Below, piece by piece: positions 25,589 to 33,946 of a stretch of DNA of 34,120 nucleotides. The stretch lies in NCBI GenBank assembly GCA_002401685.1, contig NVTU01000001.1, positions 1-34,120 of the forward strand, given 5' to 3'. Source of the stretch: Kordiimonadales bacterium. GTDB taxonomy: Bacteria; Pseudomonadota; Alphaproteobacteria; Sphingomonadales; Kordiimonadaceae. A program made the position numbers and the translations under genes. The notes beneath the pieces were generated by a model, which saw only the letters and a list, made by a program, of their open reading frames with translations, searched no databases and had not been told where the DNA came from. How positions within the stretch are numbered: position 1 is the stretch's first letter; every line of letters begins with the position of its first letter.

Positions 25589-27316
25589 TTAAGCAGCGAA
25601 CTGTCGTTTCACTAACCGCGCGTAAAATGGGTGACTGGCAACAAGTTCAGCGTGGGAGCCCTCGCCTGATAAAATGCCGGCTTCCAGCACGATAATTTTA
25701 TCTGCATCAACAATGGTGGAAAGTCTGTGTGCGACCACGATATTAGTGCGGCCTTTCATCAATTTAGCCAGCGCCTCTTTTACATGGTGCTCAGTTTCAC
25801 TGTCTAAGCTTGAGGTCGCTTCATCAAGTATTAAAACGGACGGGTCCTTCAGGAACATTCGAGCAATCGCCAATCGCTGACGTTGGCCGCCAGAAATATT
25901 ACCGCCCTGCTCGCTGATACTTGCCTCAAAGCCCTCATCCATTGCTTCGATAAAATCGAGGCAATGCGCATCGCGGGCAGCGGAGCGAAGTTCTTCGTCA
26001 CTGACTTCACGCTCAATTCCGTAACAGATATTGTCTCTGATGCTGCCAGGCATAACCGGCGCGCCTTGCGGCACATAGCCGAGCTGGCCACGCCAATCTC
26101 GCAAGGAAATATCACCAACGGGCGTATCACCACAGTAAATTTCACCACCTTTAGGTGCGTAGAAACGCTCGATCAACGACAGTATAGTCGTTTTTCCGCT
26201 GCCGCTGGCGCCTACAAGCGCCGTCGTTTTCCCAGCTTCAATTGTAATGTCGATCTCGTCTAAAACGTCAACGCCGTCTTCACCGTAAGAGAAAGTAACA
26301 TTCTCAAAGCGAATATCTTTGCCTATTGGCAGCTTGGCGGAACCGGCATCTAATTTCTCATCCTGAGAATCGAGTATTTTCACGATGCGTGTAGAAGCGC
26401 CTTTTGCTTCCTGCAATCCAACAACGAACATAGATAACTGTGCAAGTGGTGTAGTAACATTGAAAATATAAAGGATGAAAGCGGTGAGCGTACCCACAGC
26501 CAGATCACCGCTCGCTACGCGAACACTTCCATAACCGAGTATCGCTATAAGCGAAATCAATATGGCGAACCCCATAATCGGTTCCAGCAGGATGTTTACC
26601 CGTGCCGTCCTCATGCCGAGGGCATAAAGTGAATTGATGTGTTGTTCACTACGGCCCACTTCGCGTTCCTCTGCAAGGAAGGCTTTTACCAGCCGTGTTT
26701 CTGCAAAGACCTGGGTCAATATGCCGGTTAAGGCCGCTGTCTTATCCTGTTTATCTTTAGCAATTGATTCCATTTTCTTTGCCACAGGCAACACAATAAG
26801 AAAGGCCACCAAGATGATCCCGAATAGAACCAATGTCAGTTTGACATCAAGGTAGAAAAGCACGGCCGCTGCGCCGACGAGTAAAAACACGGCTGAAATC
26901 ACTGCGATGGCGTGGGTGGTTATCAGCGTAGATATTACAGTAGAATCGTTTACCACACGCGACGCTAGTTCGCCGGAAGCCTGGTTATCAAAGAAGCGGA
27001 TCGGTTGATGCACTAATTTAACGGTCAGCTTTTGACGTAAAGTCCGCACGACATCCTGTCCGACTTTCGCCAGAAGATAATTAGAAAGGCCATCAAGTAA
27101 CACCATAACTATTAGCACGCCTGCCAATAGCCACATGCTTGAGCCCAGCGGCGAGCCATCACCCAAAGCGTCAATTAGAGAACCGGTCAGCAAAGGATAC
27201 CAAAGCGCAGCACCAACGCCTAGTAGAGCCAGCACTCCTGCAAATGCAAGAAGCGGGATAGATGGTTTAGTTGAACCAACCAGCCGCTTTAAATCTGCAA
27301 ACGAGTTCTTTTCCAT
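25589..27316 (-). CDS. ABC exporter half-transporter (permease-ATPase fusion)
   Basis: A 575-residue protein with an N-terminal six-segment membrane domain (about 20-305; LLAFAGVLALLGVGAALWYP is the first segment) fused to an ATPase domain (about 330-575). The ATPase motifs are intact: Walker A GASGSGKTTILSL, Q-loop LGYVPQGAPVMPGS, signature NISGGQRQRLAIAR, Walker B VLILDEATSSLD and H-loop VVAHRLST. It would work as a homodimer to export lipids, drugs or peptides. The membrane part resembles human TAP- or MsbA-type exporters, and substrate cannot be predicted. It stands alone on the strand after a 190-base promoter region (27317-27506). Confidence 0.93.
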   Translation of the reverse strand: MEKNSFADLKRLVGSTKPSIPLLAFAGVLALLGVGAALWYPLLTGSLIDALGDGSPLGSSMWLLAGVLIVMVLLDGLSNYLLAKVGQDVVRTLRQKLTVKLVHQPIRFFDNQASGELASRVVNDSTVISTLITTHAIAVISAVFLLVGAAAVLFYLDVKLTLVLFGIILVAFLIVLPVAKKMESIAKDKQDKTAALTGILTQVFAETRLVKAFLAEEREVGRSEQHINSLYALGMRTARVNILLEPIMGFAILISLIAILGYGSVRVASGDLAVGTLTAFILYIFNVTTPLAQLSMFVVGLQEAKGASTRIVKILDSQDEKLDAGSAKLPIGKDIRFENVTFSYGEDGVDVLDEIDITIEAGKTTALVGASGSGKTTILSLIERFYAPKGGEIYCGDTPVGDISLRDWRGQLGYVPQGAPVMPGSIRDNICYGIEREVSDEELRSAARDAHCLDFIEAMDEGFEASISEQGGNISGGQRQRLAIARMFLKDPSVLILDEATSSLDSETEHHVKEALAKLMKGRTNIVVAHRLSTIVDADKIIVLEAGILSGEGSHAELVASHPFYARLVKRQFAA

Positions 27317-27506
27317 GCTGGCATCCTTTTGAGCTGCAAATTTTATGTGACTTTCAGCCGGCGCTGCATATATGGCGCCCTACAGAAATTACGTTTTCTG
27401 TGGTTAGGCGCGCTACAAATGGCAGCGGCAAGGCGTGCTTAATTGCTTGCATCCAATGTGGGATACTTGATCGGCTTTACAATGTTAGCTTAGCGTTTTC
27501 TTTGCG

Positions 27507-27968
27507 TTAGCCAGCAAAGTTTGTGCGGAAAGTGGCACAGTCGCCATCATGGGGCATATCGATGCCGTATAGGATCCGCCAACCATCGTTGGACTTCGCT
27601 AAAGTAAAATGGTTAACACCGCATCCAACAAGCTTGCCTTTATAGGTGAGTTCGAACGGTGCCCACACAGTTGCAAGTTCAGGCGACATCTGCAATGTCT
27701 TTACACTGAATATCTGCTCATTTGCGTCACCAGCCTCCTGGGTATCAACCCATTTGATCCAGCCGGTAAAATCACCATGCTTGAGCGTGCCGTCTTTTTG
27801 TAACCGGTCAAGCTTTGCCCCTTCGACCACAAGCGCTGAAATCGCAGCACCGTCCCCAGCCAGCATGCCAGCAAACAATTGATCAACGATACCTTTAGGC
27901 GTTTGGTCTGCCGCGGAAGCCCCAGAAAACGCTAAAAGCGCGAGTATGATTATAACAAACTTAGTCAT
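27507..27968 (-). CDS. Small secreted protein, NTF2-like
   Basis: A 153-residue protein with a clear signal peptide (MTKFVIIILALLAFSGASAA, cleavage near residue 19-20). The mature part, TPKGIVDQLFAGMLAGDGAAISALVVEGAKLD, is the helix-plus-strand opening of NTF2/lumazine-binding-like folds, and it ends with VNHFTLAKSNDGWRILYGID, a typical terminal strand pair. Two cysteines (near 117 and 144) could form a disulfide in the periplasm. GGAGGG five bases before the ATG is a strong ribosome binding site. It is the third secreted protein of this fold in the window, but they are not close paralogues. Confidence 0.78.
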   Translation of the reverse strand: MTKFVIIILALLAFSGASAADQTPKGIVDQLFAGMLAGDGAAISALVVEGAKLDRLQKDGTLKHGDFTGWIKWVDTQEAGDANEQIFSVKTLQMSPELATVWAPFELTYKGKLVGCGVNHFTLAKSNDGWRILYGIDMPHDGDCATFRTNFAG

Positions 27969-28093
27969 GGGAACCCTCCGGGATCGACGCTAAAAAATGT
28001 CGCCAGACTGACGCCATGCACCATCAAGCATCAGGCCGCTTCAAAATCAAAGGAAAATTTAAATAGATGACCGAAAGTTTCGTCGCAAGGGAT

Positions 28094-29665
28094 TTACGCA
28101 GCTTCCATAACGCGGTCAGGCGGGAGATATAAAGTGAAGGTCGTGCCTACATCTAATTCGCTTTCTAGGCTGATACGTCCGCCGTGCATATCCATAAACA
28201 CCTTCACCAGCGAAAGACCAAGCCCCGTGCCTTCATGGCTGCGGCTCAGCGCCGAGGCAGAGCGCATAAAGGGCGAGAACACCAAGTCTTGGTCTTCTTT
28301 GGCAATACCAATGCCGCTATCCGAAATACTTATCGCGAGCTCGCCATCGCCAGTAACCCACGATTTGAGCTTAACATTGCCCCGACCGTCCGGTGTGAAC
28401 TTCACAGCGTTCGAGAGTAAGTTGAGAACCGATTGCTTCATCCGCAAGCGGTCGCCATTGACCTGAGCAAGGTCGTCCGGAATATCGAGCTCAATGGTAA
28501 AGCCTTTTTGGGTTGCCTGGCCGACAATAAGTGCGTGACTTTCAGTAAACAGCCGCACCATATTGACAGTTTCTTCTTCCATTTTAAATTGGCCAGCCTC
28601 AATTTTGGCAAGGTCAAGCACCTCGCCAAGCACGTCAGATAAATGCTCGCTTGATGACCGGATATCATGCAGATAATCCCGGTATTTTGCATGGCCGATA
28701 GGCCCAAACATTTCATCCGCCATAATGCTCGAGAAACCGATGATAGCGTTAAGCGGCGTGCGAAGTTCATGGCTTACATTGGCAAGGAATACGCTTTTCG
28801 CTCTGTTAGCGGCTTCGGCTTGCTCTTTTGTGATCATCAGTTCGATGGCCGTTTCTTTTGCTCTGTCAACCTCGAGCTCCAACTCCCATGACCGCTTTCG
28901 AAGAGACTCTTCAGAGGACGACAGCGCCCTGTTGGTTGCCCGCAAATTATCGAGCAGTTCTTGCACCGCATCAAAAGACATATTAATCTGGCCTACGAGT
29001 AGTCCTAGCTCATCCTTTTTATGCCTTTTATGTAGCCGTATGCGCTGCTCTCTGGGGTGCTCAGGGTTAATCGCACTCAATTTATCCACGATTTGCGTAA
29101 GAGGTTTGGTCAATCCTTGGTGGAAAGCAAAATAGAGAAGCAGCACCAACACCATGTTCCGCACGAAACCAGACAGAAACGTATTCACGGCACGGGTGAT
29201 AAAAGGCCGCAAACCAATGGCCCGGTCAACAACAACACGCAAACTACCTGGCTGCTCGGCCATAGTATCCGGCAGGTCCAATCCGCGTGTATGGACGGAC
29301 ATATCGTCGATGAAAAAGCGAGCAAAGGCAACTTCGTCCATACCTTCTTCGATAGGCGGACGGCGGCTTCCGGAAAGCTCTGCCCCGTGGTCATCAAGGA
29401 TTACTGCCTCAGAGATATAGGGATATTCGAGAAGACCTTCGACCACCTCTGTCGCCAGCTCTGCATCCAGTATCAACACCGAACGGGTAGCGGCCTTTTG
29501 CGAAACCGACAGGCTTTTCTCAACTTGAGAGTCGAGCAGGTCTCCTTCGCGGAGGTAATCTAGATAAACCGCAAAGCCAGAAAGCACTAAACCCACGGCA
29601 AAAGCGATAATCACTGCCGTGCGAGCTAACTTCAACGATATCTTGTCAGACCAGTGCAGATTCAA
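28094..29665 (-). CDS. Membrane-bound sensor histidine kinase (orphan)
   Basis: A 523-residue histidine kinase. TM1 (about 14-34) and TM2 (about 166-184) bracket a periplasmic sensor domain of about 130 residues with no recognised family. A HAMP-like linker (about 184-240) and a coiled coil (about 240-295) lead to the kinase core: phospho-acceptor His299 in FLANVSHELRTPLNAIIGFS, N-box NLLSNAVKFT (415-424), G1 DSGIGIA (449-455) and G2 GTGLGLS (479-485). The start is TTG at 29665; AAGGG eight bases upstream supports it and there is no ATG nearby. There is no receiver domain and no adjacent response-regulator gene, so the partner is elsewhere. Confidence 0.93.
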   Translation of the reverse strand: MNLHWSDKISLKLARTAVIIAFAVGLVLSGFAVYLDYLREGDLLDSQVEKSLSVSQKAATRSVLILDAELATEVVEGLLEYPYISEAVILDDHGAELSGSRRPPIEEGMDEVAFARFFIDDMSVHTRGLDLPDTMAEQPGSLRVVVDRAIGLRPFITRAVNTFLSGFVRNMVLVLLLYFAFHQGLTKPLTQIVDKLSAINPEHPREQRIRLHKRHKKDELGLLVGQINMSFDAVQELLDNLRATNRALSSSEESLRKRSWELELEVDRAKETAIELMITKEQAEAANRAKSVFLANVSHELRTPLNAIIGFSSIMADEMFGPIGHAKYRDYLHDIRSSSEHLSDVLGEVLDLAKIEAGQFKMEEETVNMVRLFTESHALIVGQATQKGFTIELDIPDDLAQVNGDRLRMKQSVLNLLSNAVKFTPDGRGNVKLKSWVTGDGELAISISDSGIGIAKEDQDLVFSPFMRSASALSRSHEGTGLGLSLVKVFMDMHGGRISLESELDVGTTFTLYLPPDRVMEAA

Positions 29666-29862
29666 ATAGTCGGCCCTTGTATTGTCCCCTACCGGGGCCC
29701 ATTGAGCAGCTTAACTATAAAGAACAAGTTAATACTGGCTACGATTGTGTATTTTTCTAGCAATGTCTAAGGAATTAGGGTCGAAAAGCCACATATTCAG
29801 TGAAAGCAAGCGCCTTTGCCCCGCCGCAGAGCATTTCAGATTTACCATTCGCCAACTCAGCA

Positions 29863-30282
29863 TTACCAGACACCAACACTAGGCATCGATTGCCAAGGTT
29901 CCTCTGAAGCCAGCTTTTTCCCCACCTGAAGCAGCTCAATGGATATACCATCAGGGCTTCTAACGAACGCCATGTGCCCGTCACGCGGCGGCCGATTGAT
30001 GGTAACACCTGCGTCCATAAGCTTCTGGCACGTCTCATAAATATTTTCGACAGCAAACGCCATGTGGCCAAAATTTCGGCCACCAGAATACTCTTCAACA
30101 TCCCAATTATAAGTCAGCTCAACTTCGCCGCCGCTGTCCCCGGGGGCCGCAAGGTAAACAAGAGTAAAACGACCTTTTTCTACGTCAACTCGCCTTACCT
30201 CTTCCAAGCCGAGGTGTTTGCAATAAAAGTCCAGCGAGTCGTCCAGATTATTTACCCGAACCATTGTGTGTAAAAACTTCAT
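29863..30282 (-). CDS. gloA: Lactoylglutathione lyase (glyoxalase I)
   Basis: A 139-residue metal-dependent VOC-fold enzyme that converts the methylglyoxal-glutathione hemithioacetal to S-lactoylglutathione. The four metal ligands expected for the E. coli-type (nickel) enzyme can be seen: His5 in MKFLHTMVRV, Glu in VELTYNW (near 56), His in FGHMAFAV (near 74) and Glu in ISIELLQ (near 122). The C-terminal SMPSVGVW is close to the usual ending. I choose ATG 30282: GAGACG precedes it, and an upstream extension (MMLQIKRVWKTF...) overlaps msrC and is not family-like. It lies 22 bases downstream of msrC and is probably co-transcribed. Confidence 0.94.
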   Translation of the reverse strand: MKFLHTMVRVNNLDDSLDFYCKHLGLEEVRRVDVEKGRFTLVYLAAPGDSGGEVELTYNWDVEEYSGGRNFGHMAFAVENIYETCQKLMDAGVTINRPPRDGHMAFVRSPDGISIELLQVGKKLASEEPWQSMPSVGVW

Positions 30283-30304
30283 AACGTCTCTTTTCTCGGA
30301 TTTC

Positions 30305-30772
30305 TTATTGCGCAAAGACTTGGCATAAAATGTCTTCCAGACACGTTTGATCTGTAGCATCAAAAGAGTTTAGTTCCGTAGAGTCTACATCAAACACTGC
30401 AATCAACGTTCCTGCAGAGTTTACAACAGGCACTACTATTTCACTGGCGCTGGCACTGTCGCAAGCGATGTGATTTTCAAGCGCATGAACATCTTCAACA
30501 AGTTGCGTTTTCATTGTGGTTGCAGCCGTTCCGCACACGCCGCGGCCGTACGCGATACGCAGGCAACCCAGCGTTCCCTGATACGGCCCAACGACCAGTT
30601 CTTCAGGCTTCAAAGGGTCAACAACATAAAAGCCCGTCCAATAGAAACGGTCGGGGAATGCTTGCGACAACAGGCAAGAAACTGTTGCCATCTTCGCCGT
30701 TACATTGTTTTCGCCTTCAAGAACCGCAAGGATTTGCCCTTTTGTTTCTGCATAGATATCTATTTTGGTCAT
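30305..30772 (-). CDS. msrC: Free methionine-(R)-sulfoxide reductase (GAF-domain MsrC)
   Basis: A 155-residue GAF-fold reductase that repairs free methionine-R-sulfoxide using thioredoxin. The three catalytic/resolving cysteines are present at 70 (GCLRIAYG), 80 (GRGVCGTAA) and 104 (NHIACDSAS); their spacing of 10 and 24 is the same as in E. coli fRMsr (Cys84, 94, 118). WTGFYVV and the DVDSTEL ending also match. The gene heads a two-gene unit with gloA, which suggests a shared response to oxidant or carbonyl damage. Confidence 0.94.
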   Translation of the reverse strand: MTKIDIYAETKGQILAVLEGENNVTAKMATVSCLLSQAFPDRFYWTGFYVVDPLKPEELVVGPYQGTLGCLRIAYGRGVCGTAATTMKTQLVEDVHALENHIACDSASASEIVVPVVNSAGTLIAVFDVDSTELNSFDATDQTCLEDILCQVFAQ

Positions 30773-31055
30773 CGAATTCTCGTTTCGCAGCCTTCGCCTT
30801 GCGACGGGGCCCTGTTATTAATATTTACGCTAGCTTTAACACACGCTGCGCATGAAATACCAAACGATATTTTACGCGTATACAAACCAGCCTAAATTGC
30901 TGCCTAAACATGTAGCTTGCTAGGAACGCGACATAGGGTACGATCAAATTGAAGGCCGCCACACTGTGCTATCCTTGCAATCTTCCTGCACTCCTGTTAG
31001 TGCGGCGCAACATTCAGGCGCAGACAAGCGCGAACCATGCTGGAGAACAGTTACC

Positions 31056-31502
31056 GTGCCAGAGGGCTCAACCATAAAGATGCCTTACTCTCAGCCCCCA
31101 AAGCAGAGGTCAGATGAGCAGAAAGATGCGCCCGCGGATTTTTTCATCGAGCGTGACGGCGTACGCTATGCAGGTGTGCATCTGATCATTGACCTCTACG
31201 GTGCTGAGCGCCTTAACGACATGGCTTATATTGAGGCAACGATGCGAGAGTGCATTCGGCAGTCTGGCGCTACCCTTCTTCATATTCATTTGCATCCGTT
31301 TGAACCGAACGGCGTAAGCGGTGTTGCTGTCCTGGCTGAAAGCCACATCAGTGTGCATACATGGCCCGAAAGCGGCTACGCAGCCTTTGATGTCTTCATG
31401 TGCGGCGACACTCGCCCTGAAGTGTGCGCAGACATTCTCCAGGAAGCTTTCACGCCTGAGCGCATTACAGTTTCTGAGCAGCTACGCGGCAAGGGCCTTT
31501 GA
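31056..31502 (+). CDS. speD: S-adenosylmethionine decarboxylase proenzyme
   Basis: Makes decarboxylated AdoMet, the aminopropyl donor for spermidine. Prokaryotic class 1B enzymes are about 120-140 residues and self-cleave to form a pyruvoyl cofactor. The cleavage site is intact: ESHISVHTWPESGYAAFDVF, with the Ser that becomes the pyruvoyl. The family core begins at GVRYAGVHLIIDLYGAERLND. I take GTG 31056, which has GGAGA nine bases upstream; alternatives are ATG 31080 (140 residues) or a longer GTG 30966 frame, so the N-terminus is uncertain. It overlaps speE by four bases. Confidence 0.93.
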   Translation: MPEGSTIKMPYSQPPKQRSDEQKDAPADFFIERDGVRYAGVHLIIDLYGAERLNDMAYIEATMRECIRQSGATLLHIHLHPFEPNGVSGVAVLAESHISVHTWPESGYAAFDVFMCGDTRPEVCADILQEAFTPERITVSEQLRGKGL

Positions 31503-32398
31503 ACGTGACACAGACAAAAAACAGCGAGCCTAAATGGTGGCGCGAAAGATCTGACGGCCTAGGGGCTGCGCAGTCTCTAGAAATGACGTTGCTCCACAAA
31601 GAACAAAGCCCTTACCAGTTGATCGAAATATTCGACCACACTGCATTTGGTCGGGTTCTGGTGCTGGATGGCTACATTCAGGCAAGCCAAGCTGACGAAT
31701 TTATCTACCACGAAATGGCTATGCATGTGCCGCTGCTCGGCAAAGCGCGCAACGACACCAGCGTGCTGATTATCGGCGGCGGTGAGGGCGGTGCCCTGCG
31801 TGAAGCTTTGAAGCATGATTTTGTCACAAGCGTTACAATGGTTGAGATTGACCAACGCGTAGTGGAGTTATCAACGGAGTATTTGCAGGTTAACGGCGAT
31901 TACGAAGACCCGCGCGTTACGCTGGTAATTGGTGATGCCGCTGACCAGGTACGGCGCGACAGGCAAGCCGGTAAAACATACGATGTTATTCTGCTCGATT
32001 TGACGGAGCCTATCGGCCCCTCTGCAGGGCTGTTCACTAAAGAGTTTTGCTTAGAACTTGTTGAGCTTGTTGGTGACGACGGCGTTATTGTCGATTCTGA
32101 TAGCATCTGCCTATCAACAACAGGCGGCCATTTCTTGCAGGAAGAATCTGCGGACGGCGAAAACCTTGTAAGCTTGATGCTACGCGAAAAACTGCTGCCT
32201 CATATGGAAATGTACCGCTCTTCAGTACCGCTTTACCCCGGAGCAGACTTTGGCTTTTTCATCTATAGCAGGAATGGCCGTTCGTTAAGCGAGCCTGTCG
32301 AAGCATTTGAGGGCAAACACTATAATCCTGAAATCCACCGTGCGGCTTTTGCGTTGCCCAACTGGCAGCGCAGCTGGTTGAAACAGGGCGGCAAATAA
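31499..32398 (+). CDS. speE: Spermidine synthase (polyamine aminopropyltransferase)
   Basis: Transfers the aminopropyl group from decarboxylated AdoMet to putrescine or a similar diamine. The N-terminal domain (about 1-70, KWWRERSDGLGAAQSLEM) precedes a Rossmann methyltransferase-like fold with VLIIGGGEGGALREAL (about 87-102) and the acidic MVEIDQRVVE. The catalytic region is LLDLTEPIGPSAGLF (about 158-172); most family members have DxxDP here and this one has Glu in the second acidic position. YPGADFGFFIYSRNG follows. The start is TTG 31499, overlapping the speD stop by four bases; GTG 31505 is the alternative. Together with speD it forms a spermidine operon. Confidence 0.93.
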   Translation: MNVTQTKNSEPKWWRERSDGLGAAQSLEMTLLHKEQSPYQLIEIFDHTAFGRVLVLDGYIQASQADEFIYHEMAMHVPLLGKARNDTSVLIIGGGEGGALREALKHDFVTSVTMVEIDQRVVELSTEYLQVNGDYEDPRVTLVIGDAADQVRRDRQAGKTYDVILLDLTEPIGPSAGLFTKEFCLELVELVGDDGVIVDSDSICLSTTGGHFLQEESADGENLVSLMLREKLLPHMEMYRSSVPLYPGADFGFFIYSRNGRSLSEPVEAFEGKHYNPEIHRAAFALPNWQRSWLKQGGK

Positions 32399-32439
32399 AC
32401 CGCCCCTATATCTATAGGGCCTGGTAAGCCCGCTCTTTT
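32386..32439 (+). terminator. Overlapping hairpins at the speE end, weak terminator candidate
   Basis: GGGCGG (32386-32391) can pair with CCGCCC (32400-32405) across the stop codon; CCCTATA (32404-32410) with TATAGGG (32413-32419); and GGGC (32417-32420) with GCCC (32428-32431), which is followed by GCTCTTTT (32432-32439). Only the last has a short T run, so the termination role is tentative. Confidence 0.35.
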
Positions 32440-32540
32440 AAATTCAAATCAGGCGCGCAGTGGTGTCACATGCGAAATCCTAGATTCTGCACCAAAACCC
32501 TAACATAGGGGGCACGAACCTGATTTTAGCCAAGGGCTAT

Positions 32541-33065
32541 TTACGCTCTTTTCAAGCGCCAAGAATGAACCAGCGCCAACATTACGCTCACGGGAATTCC
32601 TGCAGCCAAGACAGTCGCTGCCATCACGCCAAATTGCGTAACCGGATGCATAAACATAGCTTTGTCTTGCTCCAACTGAGCTACAATCGCCTCGTATTCT
32701 GGCCCAGACTGCACGGGAATCTGCGATATATAATGATTATAGTAACTCTCCATAAACTCCGGATTGATGTAGGTCGTGTAAACGACATTATAAATTCCGA
32801 ACATCACACCGGCAAAAGCAGAAACCATCACCCCCAGAACGATTTTCTGCCATAGCGTTAAATTACCTTCCACGTTTCTTTTTTGGGCTTCATTCATTGC
32901 CAGATAAATCAGGCCAAGGCTCGCAAATATAGTGGCGTAGCCAAAGGCCTCAGCCAGCCCGTAGCTCTCAGCGGAAGGCTCTGGGAAAAGCAGATTGGAT
33001 ATCAGCAGCGCAGCAACCATTATGCCGCCAGCGTACAGGCCCCATCTAAATGAAATTTTTACCAT
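32541..33065 (-). CDS. DUF4199-type four-helix membrane protein
   Basis: A 174-residue membrane protein with four hydrophobic segments (about 8-27, 40-58, 75-95 and 145-168), the arrangement of DUF4199 proteins: opening RWGLYAGGIMVAALLISNLLF, second segment AFGYATIFASLGLIYLAM, then a charged EAQKRN loop, and a polar insert (about 100-135) with YYNHYISQIPV before the last helix. The function of the family is unknown. The neighbouring gene encodes a membrane-anchored LuxR-type regulator on the same strand 86 bases upstream, so the two may form one unit. Confidence 0.85.
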   Translation of the reverse strand: MVKISFRWGLYAGGIMVAALLISNLLFPEPSAESYGLAEAFGYATIFASLGLIYLAMNEAQKRNVEGNLTLWQKIVLGVMVSAFAGVMFGIYNVVYTTYINPEFMESYYNHYISQIPVQSGPEYEAIVAQLEQDKAMFMHPVTQFGVMAATVLAAGIPVSVMLALVHSWRLKRA

Positions 33066-33151
33066 TGATACTCTCCATTGTTTGGTGAAATATCATTTTG
33101 CAATAAAGAAATCATCACCAACTGTCGCCACCCAAATGGGTGGCAACAGCG

Positions 33152-33568
33152 TTACCCTATTATATTCAACATCTTAGCTTCGGCTGCGGCCTGCGTTCTG
33201 TTTGATACATCCAGTTTGCCGTATATATTTTTCAAATGCGATTTTACCGTATTCCTGGTAATTTCAAGATGTTCTGCAATTTCGTTATTGGTATAGCCAT
33301 GACAAAGAAACAGCAACACCTCCAACTCCCGGTTGCTGAAACCATCTGCAGACAATACGGACAGCTCCGGCCTGGCTGCTGCATCAGAATTTCGCTTTAT
33401 CAAGCGCACGCCGATTGCACCGCCTAGCAATAAAAACAGCCCTGCAGCGATGCCAATATACCCGTCTAGATTAGAAAAGTTACTGATATAGGATCGCTTC
33501 GCCACAGCAAGGACAATAAGAAAAACGGCAAGCAGCCCACCATAGCGAATTACAGTTATAAACATCAT
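33152..33568 (-). CDS. Membrane-anchored LuxR-type helix-turn-helix regulator
   Basis: A 138-residue protein with two hydrophobic segments (about 3-24, VIRYGGLLAVFLIVLAVAK; about 37-56, YIGIAAGLFLLLGGAIGVRL) followed by a LuxR/FixJ-type DNA-binding domain (about 74-136). The family text is complete: SNRELEVLLFLCHGYTNNEIAEHL, ITRNTVKSHLKNIYGKLDVSNRTQAAAEA. There is no receiver or acyl-homoserine-lactone binding domain, so the DNA-binding domain is directly tethered to the membrane. It starts at ATG-ATG 33568-33563. It lies upstream of the DUF4199 gene, with which it is probably co-transcribed. Confidence 0.9.
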   Translation of the reverse strand: MMFITVIRYGGLLAVFLIVLAVAKRSYISNFSNLDGYIGIAAGLFLLLGGAIGVRLIKRNSDAAARPELSVLSADGFSNRELEVLLFLCHGYTNNEIAEHLEITRNTVKSHLKNIYGKLDVSNRTQAAAEAKMLNIIG

Positions 33569-33946
33569 CTAGCTATGACAGCATATGCTTGAAAAAGCCA
33601 TCCGCTTGGCTCGAGGAAAGCAGACCCCCACCAAAAATTACCCGCGCTGCGAGCTGGGGAAACTCGGGGCTCTTCCATCCCTGAGCTAAATCAGCGGCCA
33701 GACCCTCGAGCAAAAGACTGTTTTTTTGATCCGATTCAAGTCACACACCGCCCACAGCCCTATTCTTAACTTTGCCTTTTAAGCGGGAGCATTAACACAG
33801 GCCTCAACTACATTTTTTTCTTTTCATGTTTCAAGCAATACTTCCCTTTCGCGTAGTTACTTTCTAGTTGTTGCACCTGTTCTTAATTGACGAAATCGTG
33901 ATAGGGGTGCTAGAAGCGATGCCTACTGCAAAAGGGCGCTAAACAA
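33569..33946. other. Intergenic region between LuxR-type and response-regulator genes
   Basis: A 378-base divergent region. It contains a paired block bounded by GCTCGAGG (33609-33616) and CCTCGAGC (33704-33711), with inner hairpins (GCTC 33669-33672 with GAGC 33683-33686) and a seven-T run at 33721-33727. The minus-strand form of the inner hairpin resembles a tRNA D-arm, but no anticodon or T-arm follows. The promoter for the response regulator should lie in the AT-rich 33800-33930 part. Confidence 0.4.

Noticed and set aside
29775-29862. Extension of the glyoxalase gene beyond its stop
   Set aside because: The frame ends with the usual SMPSVGVW and TAA; downstream text in another frame is not family-like.
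33660-33695. A tRNA-like D-arm on the minus strand of the intergenic region
   Set aside because: The box-A-like text and four-bp stem are present, but the anticodon arm loop has nine bases, no T-arm (GGTTCGAATCC type) follows and no acceptor stem closes. I do not call a tRNA gene.
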